From Candidatus Omnitrophota bacterium (GTDB taxonomy: Bacteria; Omnitrophota; Gorgyraeia; Duberdicusellales; Duberdicusellaceae), in the NCBI GenBank assembly GCA_021159015.1, contig JAGGSQ010000060.1, positions 1 to 33,395 of the forward strand: a stretch of DNA of 33,395 nucleotides, given 5' to 3'. Under the pieces are notes generated by a model, which was not told the origin of the DNA, searched no databases, and saw only the letters and a program-made list of their open reading frames with translations. Of the stretch, positions 28,701 to 33,395 are shown piece after piece (within the stretch, counting starts at the first letter, position 1; each line of letters starts with the position of its first letter). The position numbers and the translations under genes are program-made.

Positions 28701-28911
28701 TAGTACTGCCGTTAAAAATTACGTCTTCCATTTTTAGTCCCCGCAGGATTTTGGGGCTTTGCTCTCCTAAGGTCCACTTAATAGCATCGAACACATTAGA
28801 CTTGCCGCAGCCATTAGGACCGACAATAGCGGTAATACCAGGCTCAAGCTTAAACACCGTCTTCTCCGCAAACGATTTAAACCCGTAAATCTCTAAAGTC
28901 TTTAAATACAT
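25714..28911 (-). CDS. smc: Chromosome segregation protein SMC with a much reduced hinge
   Basis: A 1065-residue SMC ATPase, the condensin core that organises and segregates the chromosome. Walker A GPNGCGKSN is at 31-39, the Q-loop glutamine near 143, the signature LSGGEKSL at 965-972 and Walker B LCVLDEIDAPLDEAN at 989-1003. Two coiled-coil arms span about 175-500 and 555-900. Bacterial SMC is usually about 1170-1190 residues with a 150-200-residue hinge. Here the arms are joined by only about 50 residues (YDSLEGGEKVKIIFEQKVPH...). The start resembles the beginning of a hinge and the rest is missing. There is no CxxC zinc hook. ScpA and ScpB are not in the window. It shares one base with etfA. 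Confidence 0.94.
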   Translation of the reverse strand: MYLKTLEIYGFKSFAEKTVFKLEPGITAIVGPNGCGKSNVFDAIKWTLGEQSPKILRGLKMEDVIFNGSTKAEPLNYAEVTMVFSNEDKALDIDFTEVSISRRLFRSGESQYFLNKNQVRLKDIQELLSKVGLGEGSYSFIQQGRIEHIITSPPLEKRVIFDEAAGILHYKEKKRETLRRLEEAEANLERVNDIINEVKRQKDSLERQVARARKYEELFTALKEKEKAIACLKILEIKQKRDQALDELSGWEKEKEKIEESLRDYEKQLRELEDKREVLRQQQERENAALLGGEAKIESLRRQIEMNNTRIEELQQQSGSVLEMRQQYENRIKEYDHKIEDVQNYLLSLDESCRRNEEKIKEAERKIGLAQKEIKEAALRIKKMQEDVLVKENEKITIANNLVEKESYLKVVLARQRRLNAEFIKSKAEIESFLRSFEQVRGEREKVLKVQSDAAERLEALREAQIETEKILEDIRGEKIRADKEISVLESKLEMVREAEARYDSLEGGEKVKIIFEQKVPHLPSLIMAELQEENRETELTFNATAKIVRQEAEKLIQQIDESRQRIKQLNNSEEEKKVQLSKIEGDISKLNDEIDKCKRDSLQLESTFANYQENLRRLEEDKGVIEFDLQEATQEREKLESETAKIKAAYTQKEEEVNRLKDEIRQIQKYREEKITEENNLERDILEATSENKSLKDEKVSKEANLVVFKEEKERLRSFVFRSQEEDRRRQEKIAQLREEITKLAQNIEEQQKEEKEKRRNLEKVKYEEESLIHSISDLRLRREEKQPQREEINKKITAQKIALQGLSFEETQIREALKHDYEIGLTEEDLHQGYAENINLGQLEDEREELKRKIKYLGRVNLVALEEYEELSQRYEFLNSQRNDILNSKESLQRAIYKINRVSRQMFIETLEKIQVEFRRNFRFLFGEGNAKIVVLNEDDVLDSGIDIIVQPPGKNLQSISLLSGGEKSLTAIALIFSIFKIKPSPLCVLDEIDAPLDEANIDRFNNLLEEFSAHSQFIVITHSKKTMSKASIMYGITMQKEGISQVVSVKLSESFSHPTVPK

Positions 28912-30113
28912 TACTTAATACCAGCTTCTTTTAAATTCTTAATCAAAACTGGTATAATTTTGAAGAGGTCGCCCACTAGTCCATAACTGGCAACTTTAAA
29001 AATAGGAGCATCGGGGTCTTTATTGATAGCTACTATTATTTTAGAAGATTGCATCCCTACTAAGTGTTGAATCTGACCGGAAATTCCACAGGCAATATAG
29101 ATTTTAGGACAAACTGTCCTGCCGGTCTGGCCTACTTGATGGGAGTAAGGTATCCATCCTGCATCTACGGCGGCGCGTGAGGCACCTACCGCTCCCCCTA
29201 AAACTTCTGCCAATTCTCGAATCAAACTAAAATTCTCAGGCTTCCCTAAGCCTCTGCCGCCGGAGACAATAATATCTGCTTCCGCTAGATTCACACCACT
29301 TCCTTCTTCTTTAACAAACCTGAGAAATTCTACTGCTGATTCTACCAAACTTTTCTCTACCTTCTCCGTAATTATCTCGCCCTGCCGCGACCTGTCTGCT
29401 TTTGCTTCCGGCATAACTTTATGCCGCACCGTAGCCATCTGAGGGCGAAAATCCGGGCTGATAATTTGTGCCATAATATTGCCCCCGAAGGCCGGACGTG
29501 TCTGAATTAAGATTCTCCTTTCTCTATCTATATCTAAGCCCGTACAATCTGCTGTAAGACCGGTATAAAGTTTTACGGCTATGCGGGAAACCAAAGAACG
29601 TCCACAGGAAGTTGCCCCCGCCAAAAAAATCTCCGGCTTATATTTATTTACCAGATGAATTATGGTCCGGGAATAGCTCTCAGCCACATAATTGACCAGT
29701 TTCTCATCTTCTACTAAAAATACCTTATCCGTGCCACGCCAAATAAGCTCCTTTGCTGTCTCCTTAATATTATAGCCTAAAAATACTGCCCCTACGTATG
29801 TTCCCAAATCATCGGCAAGTTGACGGGCCTTAGCCAGAAGCTCATATACTACAGGAGCAATTTTACCCTCTCGTTGTTCTGCAAATACCCATACTCCTTT
29901 ATAAGCACTTACATCCTGGCGGCGCGCCTTCTCTTCTTTTTCCCTAACGATAGCATCAAATTTACAGGCTGAGATACAAGCGCCACACAACGTACATTTG
30001 TCCAGATTAATAACTGCTTTTTTCTCCACCATAGTTATAGCGGATACGGGACAAACCTTAACGCATATGCCGCAGCCTGCACACTTCTCTTTTATAACTC
30101 TTAGCGTGCTCAT
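28911..30113 (-). CDS. etfA: Electron transfer flavoprotein alpha subunit with N-terminal 2x[4Fe-4S] ferredoxin domain
   Basis: EtfA binds FAD and passes electrons between an acyl-CoA dehydrogenase and other carriers. The 400-residue protein starts with a ferredoxin domain: C11, C14, C17, C21 and C40, C43, C46, C50 for two [4Fe-4S] clusters. An ETF domain follows, and the FAD-binding C-terminal part is well conserved (GGRGLGKPENFSLI, GASRAAVDAGW at 310-320, QVGQTGR, IACGISGQIQH, VAINKDPDAPIF). The ferredoxin fusion is known from clostridial-type ETFs such as those of caffeyl-CoA reductase and electron-bifurcating lactate dehydrogenase. ATGA overlap with etfB. Confidence 0.95.
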   Translation of the reverse strand: MSTLRVIKEKCAGCGICVKVCPVSAITMVEKKAVINLDKCTLCGACISACKFDAIVREKEEKARRQDVSAYKGVWVFAEQREGKIAPVVYELLAKARQLADDLGTYVGAVFLGYNIKETAKELIWRGTDKVFLVEDEKLVNYVAESYSRTIIHLVNKYKPEIFLAGATSCGRSLVSRIAVKLYTGLTADCTGLDIDRERRILIQTRPAFGGNIMAQIISPDFRPQMATVRHKVMPEAKADRSRQGEIITEKVEKSLVESAVEFLRFVKEEGSGVNLAEADIIVSGGRGLGKPENFSLIRELAEVLGGAVGASRAAVDAGWIPYSHQVGQTGRTVCPKIYIACGISGQIQHLVGMQSSKIIVAINKDPDAPIFKVASYGLVGDLFKIIPVLIKNLKEAGIK

Positions 30114-30895
30114 AAATACTTCTTAAGTTCTTTTGCCAGTCTCGCTCCCAGCTCTTCCGGCTCGCCCTGCCAGATTTCTCCTCCTTTTTTCTGAGGGGGA
30201 GTAAAGATTTTTACTACCTGAGTGGGAGAACCTCTTAATCCTATCTTATCTTCCTCCACACCAATAGCGTCTTTATTCCATTTTACTATCTCTGCTTTTT
30301 TAGCCCGCATCTTTCCCCGCAAAGAAGGCAGGCGTGGTTCATTGATTTCTTTTACTACGGTAATCAAACAAGGCAGGGGCGCCTTGAGCGTTTCAAAACC
30401 GTCTTCTACCAGCCTTTCAGCCACAATCATTTTTTTCTCTTGACTGATTTCTTCGATTTTTTTTACATAGGCAATCTGAGGAAGGTCTAAGTGAGCCGCC
30501 ATTCCCGGTCCTACTTGCGCTGTATCACCATCAGAAGCTTGTTTACCACAGATAATTAAATCGTACTCCCCTATCTTTTTTACGGCCTGGGCTAAAATAT
30601 AACTGGTAGCCCAGGTATCGCTGCCGGCAAAAGCACGATCCGTAATATGAATGGCTTTATCGATTCCCAACGCTAAGGCTTCCCGCAAAGCACTTTCAGC
30701 CTGAGGCGGGCCCATAGTGATAACTATCGTCTCTGCCCCATGCTTTTCTTTGAGTCTTACTGCCTCCTCAATTGCATACATATCAAAAGGGTTGATTATC
30801 GACTCTACTCCTTCTCGAATCAAAGTATTAGTCTCGGGGTCAACCCTTACTTCTGTGGTATCAGGAACCTGCTTAATAGAAACTATAATTCTCAT
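30110..30895 (-). CDS. etfB: Electron transfer flavoprotein beta subunit (clostridial/bifurcating-like)
   Basis: EtfB pairs with EtfA to form the soluble ETF heterodimer. The 261-residue protein begins MRIIVSIKQVPDTTEVRVDP and contains INPFDMYAIEEAVRLKE, then DRAFAGSDTWATSYILA. At 118-130 it has GKQASDGDTAQVGP. That last form, with DGDTAQVGP, is the one seen in clostridial and electron-bifurcating ETFs; mitochondrial-type EtfB has a different sequence there. Whether this ETF bifurcates cannot be proven from sequence. It overlaps both neighbours by four bases. Confidence 0.95.
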   Translation of the reverse strand: MRIIVSIKQVPDTTEVRVDPETNTLIREGVESIINPFDMYAIEEAVRLKEKHGAETIVITMGPPQAESALREALALGIDKAIHITDRAFAGSDTWATSYILAQAVKKIGEYDLIICGKQASDGDTAQVGPGMAAHLDLPQIAYVKKIEEISQEKKMIVAERLVEDGFETLKAPLPCLITVVKEINEPRLPSLRGKMRAKKAEIVKWNKDAIGVEEDKIGLRGSPTQVVKIFTPPQKKGGEIWQGEPEELGARLAKELKKYL

Positions 30896-32049
30896 TTAGT
30901 GTATCTTTTAATTAAGTCCAGAGCAATTATCTCTTTCTGAATCTGGTTAGTCCCTTCGTAAATCTGAGTAATTTTGGCATCCCGCATAAATTTCTCTATA
31001 CCGTACTCTTTCATATAGCCATAGCCGCCAAAAATCTGTACCGCCTGAGTAGCGACTTCCATTGCCGTATCCGAAGCAAAAAGTTTGGCGGCGGCGGAAG
31101 CCGGCCCGCTGTTTTTCTCGCCTCTGTCAACCATTCTGGCTGCTGCATATACCAAAGCTCTGGCTGCCTCTATTTTAGCGGCCATATCTGCCAGCATCCA
31201 CTGAATACCCTGAAAAGAACTTATCTTCCTGCCAAACTGCTCTCGCTGATGAGCATACTTTGTAGCCATTTCTAAAGCTCCCTGGGCAATACCTACAGCT
31301 TGAGCCGCTACGCCCGGCCGCGACTGGTCAAAAGTTTTCATCGTAACAATAAAACCAGTCCCTTCTCTGCCTCCCAGAAGATTCTCATCAGGCACTCTGG
31401 CTTCGTTGAAGATAAGCTCGCGTGTGGCTGAGGCTCTGATGCCCATCTTGTCCTCTTTTTTGCCAAATTCAAAACCTTCCGTCCCTTTCTCTACAATAAA
31501 AGCTGACATTCCCCGCGGCCCCCGCTTTTTGTCGGTAACAGCAATTATAGTATAAATATCTGCCACTCCTCCGTTAGTGATAAAATGCTTGGTGCCGTTA
31601 AGGATATAGAACTTGCCGTCTTTCCTGGCGGTAGTTTTAACCGCCGCCGCATCCGAGCCTGCTTCAGGTTCCGTCAAGCCAAAAGCGGCAATACTTTCTC
31701 CTGCCGCCAGCCGCGGCAGATATTTCTTCTTCTGTTCCTCTGTGCCAAATAAAAGAATAGGAAACATTCCCAGAAAGGAAGCAGCGTAAGACGCAGCTAC
31801 CCCTCCGTCAATACGCGATATCTCCTCAGTAGCTATACATAGATCCAGAAGTCCTCCTCCCATACCGCCGTACTCTTCCGGAATACATAAAGAAAACAAA
31901 TCGGATTGGGCAAAAATCTTAAGCACTTCATCCGGCATCTTGTTAGCCTCATCCCATTCCTGCGAATAAGGTTTGATTTTTTCTTCTGCCAACCTGCGGC
32001 AAAGCTCACGAATTTCCTTTTGTTCCTCCGTCAGTTCGTAATTCAGCAT
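30892..32049 (-). CDS. Acyl-CoA dehydrogenase
   Basis: A flavoenzyme that oxidises an acyl-CoA to the enoyl-CoA (or, in bifurcating complexes, runs in reverse). I place the start at the ATG at 32049, with AGGAGG close upstream, giving 385 residues. The ORF track begins seven codons earlier at a TTG that overlaps this ribosome-binding site. Signatures are AFGLTEPEAGSDAAAVKT, the C-terminal FGGYGYMKEYGIEKFMRDAKI and YEGTNQIQ with the expected catalytic base E365. This base position is that of short-chain enzymes such as butyryl-CoA dehydrogenase; the acyl chain preference is unknown. First gene of the etf-smc-GGDEF operon. Confidence 0.95.
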   Translation of the reverse strand: MLNYELTEEQKEIRELCRRLAEEKIKPYSQEWDEANKMPDEVLKIFAQSDLFSLCIPEEYGGMGGGLLDLCIATEEISRIDGGVAASYAASFLGMFPILLFGTEEQKKKYLPRLAAGESIAAFGLTEPEAGSDAAAVKTTARKDGKFYILNGTKHFITNGGVADIYTIIAVTDKKRGPRGMSAFIVEKGTEGFEFGKKEDKMGIRASATRELIFNEARVPDENLLGGREGTGFIVTMKTFDQSRPGVAAQAVGIAQGALEMATKYAHQREQFGRKISSFQGIQWMLADMAAKIEAARALVYAAARMVDRGEKNSGPASAAAKLFASDTAMEVATQAVQIFGGYGYMKEYGIEKFMRDAKITQIYEGTNQIQKEIIALDLIKRYTK

Positions 32050-32087
32050 ACCTCCTCCTTTTTCCCTCAAAAACTTTGTAAGAAAAA

Positions 32088-32115
32088 ATTATATAGAGAA
32101 AAAAATAAATTTCAA
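32088..32115 (-). promoter_or_regulatory. Predicted sigma70 promoter of the acyl-CoA dehydrogenase/etfBA/smc/GGDEF operon
   Basis: In the 66-base gap after the GH5 gene the minus strand reads TTGAAA, a 16-base spacer, then TATAAT. The -35 hexamer starts immediately after the GH5 stop codon. The predicted start near 32081 gives a leader of about 32 bases ending in AAAGGAGGAGGT. There is no other promoter-sized gap until 24.5 kb, so smc is probably driven from here. Confidence 0.7.
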
Positions 32116-33246
32116 TTAATTAACGAGAAATTTTTTAATTGTCTGAAGCAGCGGCTGATTCAAATCAAAATTCTCTGTCCTCCAGCTGGCAGCAATTTTT
32201 CTCTTCTCTTTTGGCCAAAGACGGTAAAAGTTTTCCCAGCCGTATTCCGGGCCTTCCCTTTTTACCCAGGCAGGGTTCTGGCGGTATTGAAAAACCCCAT
32301 CAGGAAATACACTTCCTGCTACCGCCTTATATGTCCAATAGGTCCAGCTGAAACCAAATTCCCTAAATAACCTCAGCATATCCTCAAGCCACCTAATTTC
32401 ACCATAAAAATTATCGCGGAAATTTACCCCTATTTCTCCTACTAAAATATTCACCTTATAACGGCGAGAAAAACTTGCGTATTTCTCCAGATACCGCTTC
32501 AGGTTTTTTTTACTTCCTACTTCTTTTGAGGGGTAACGGAGGTGAGGAACAAAATTAAATACGAAATCTAACGGTTGATAAGTATGAATACTTACCCAAA
32601 TTCCCGAATCTGATATAAGATTCTTTAAAAAATCTATCTCTTGTGCCCAGAGGTTGCCTTCTAGAAAGATTTTATGGCGAGAATCAATGCCTCTTATAGT
32701 TTTTATCAACTTGCGGTAATATCGCACCAGTTGAGGAAGTTCCCGCTTGTTTAATACCGGCTCGTTCAGCAAATCGTACCCTGCCACTGTCTCGTTACCT
32801 TTGTACCAGCTGGCAATCTTCTCCCATAGCCTTATTGTTTCCTCTTGCTTACGCTTATCTTTCCAAAGCAAAGCTTTGCCCAAACTATCAGAATGCCAGT
32901 CCTGATTCTGAGGGGCACAGCCGGCATGCATATCCAGAATCACTTTCAAGTTGTATTTTCCTGCCCACCCCAGCAGAGTATCTATATATCTGCGTCCCTC
33001 TTTCTCCTTTAGAATCCTGCAATTAAAGGGAAGCCTGAGGCAATTTGCCTTCCATTTTTTTATTTTCTCAATGTCTTTCTCCTGAATGAAGTTCTTGCGG
33101 AAAGAAAAGAGAAAATTATCTAATTCCTTCTTGCCATAAAGGCGGCTAAATTTCTTCTTAAAAACCCGAAAGGCTATATTCGGTCCTCCTAAAATATAGC
33201 CTTCCATCATTAACCAGCCCCCTAAATTAAAGCCTTTTAACAACAT
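32116..33246 (-). CDS. Glycoside hydrolase family 5 protein
   Basis: A 376-residue retaining beta-glycosidase of the GH5 TIM-barrel type. It starts directly with KGFNLGGWLMMEGYILGG, resembling the start of fungal exo-beta-1,3-glucanase-like GH5 members. CLRLPFNCR, DMHAGC, DLLNEPV (acid/base E162), IHTYQP and VGEIGV (nucleophile E271) follow, then WTYWTYK. There is no signal peptide or carbohydrate-binding module, so the enzyme appears cytoplasmic and may act on imported or internal oligosaccharides. The substrate cannot be assigned. The Shine-Dalgarno is poor. An ATG at 33246 fits the conserved fold start. Confidence 0.88.
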   Translation of the reverse strand: MLLKGFNLGGWLMMEGYILGGPNIAFRVFKKKFSRLYGKKELDNFLFSFRKNFIQEKDIEKIKKWKANCLRLPFNCRILKEKEGRRYIDTLLGWAGKYNLKVILDMHAGCAPQNQDWHSDSLGKALLWKDKRKQEETIRLWEKIASWYKGNETVAGYDLLNEPVLNKRELPQLVRYYRKLIKTIRGIDSRHKIFLEGNLWAQEIDFLKNLISDSGIWVSIHTYQPLDFVFNFVPHLRYPSKEVGSKKNLKRYLEKYASFSRRYKVNILVGEIGVNFRDNFYGEIRWLEDMLRLFREFGFSWTYWTYKAVAGSVFPDGVFQYRQNPAWVKREGPEYGWENFYRLWPKEKRKIAASWRTENFDLNQPLLQTIKKFLVN

Positions 33247-33395
33247 AAACGCAGGCCTGAATTAAATTTGCTTTAATTATATAATAGTTCAGCTTCAAAA
33301 TCTACCTTTATATTGAAATTATCCAGTTGACTCATTAATAAATGTTACCGAAAGGATTCGTTAACTGATAAAGATTTCTGACGATTAATATCAAA
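33247..33395. other. AT-rich non-coding region upstream of the GH5 gene
   Basis: No gene is recognisable in these 149 bases; the longest minus-strand reading frame with an ATG is about 20 codons. A TATAAT (33276-33281, minus strand) lies 29 bases before the GH5 start, but no good -35 sits 16-18 bases upstream of it. A 7-base inverted repeat AATTAAA / TTTAATT with a 5-base loop lies just downstream of the -10-like sequence. A promoter for GH5 is plausible but weakly supported. Confidence 0.4.

Noticed and set aside
33250-33330. sigma70 promoter for the GH5 gene
   Set aside because: A TATAAT is present but the best -35-like TTGAAG is only 11 bases upstream; spacing does not fit, so it is reported only as a note in the intergenic entry.
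1-33395. CRISPR arrays, insertion sequences, att sites, phage genes
   Set aside because: No direct-repeat arrays, transposase-like ORFs, terminal inverted repeats or integrase genes were seen on either strand.

Overview
This 33.4 kb window is bacterial, and every gene I can support lies on the minus strand. Transcription therefore runs from high to low coordinates. About 24 kb of it is one of the most conserved bacterial gene clusters: secE-nusG-rplKAJL-rpoBC, then rpsL-rpsG-fusA-tuf, then the S10 and spc ribosomal-protein operons up to a truncated secY. Three things argue for a Gram-negative-type lineage: RpoC carries an SI3-like insertion in its trigger-loop region, RpoB carries a long coiled-coil insertion before its C-terminal catalytic block, and GC content is moderate (about 40%, judged by eye). 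S14 is the zinc-binding short form and L30 (rpmD) is missing. Together with the unusual upstream neighbourhood this suggests a poorly cultured, candidate-phylum-type bacterium (for example Omnitrophota or a relative), but I cannot fix the phylum from sequence alone.

Layout in transcription order. (1) 33.4-32.1 kb: a cytoplasmic GH5-family glycoside hydrolase, preceded by a 149-base AT-rich gap. (2) 32.1-24.6 kb: a tightly coupled five-gene operon behind a near-consensus sigma70 promoter. Its genes are an acyl-CoA dehydrogenase, etfB, an etfA with a fused 2x[4Fe-4S] ferredoxin domain, smc, and a GAF-GGDEF diguanylate cyclase. Each junction overlaps by 1-4 bases. (3) 24.5-24.05 kb: a strong promoter (TTGACA-N16-TACAAT), tRNA-Thr(GGT), rpmG (50 aa, too short for the ORF track) and tRNA-Trp(CCA). 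(4) 24.0-13.4 kb: secE, nusG, rplK, rplA, rplJ, rplL, rpoB, rpoC, rpsL. (5) 13.4-9.6 kb: rpsG, fusA, tuf. (6) 9.6-0 kb: an internal promoter with a perfect AT-rich inverted repeat, then rpsJ through secY (cut by the window edge).

The large block builds the transcription and translation machinery and the Sec channel, and is densely packed with ATGA or TAATG junctions. The upstream operon pairs a probable flavin-based electron-transfer system (acyl-CoA dehydrogenase plus a clostridial-type ferredoxin-fused ETF) with chromosome organisation (SMC) and c-di-GMP signalling. That combination has no obvious functional logic.

I found no mobile element, CRISPR array, phage gene or clear novel system. 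The most notable observation is that the SMC protein is about 120 residues shorter than usual, and the shortfall falls exactly at the central hinge domain. Others are the 44-base rpoC/rpsL overlap, the loss of rpmD, the missing second tuf copy between tRNA-Thr and rpmG, and the symmetric repeat overlapping the rpsJ promoter. No stretch longer than 300 bases lacks a gene.
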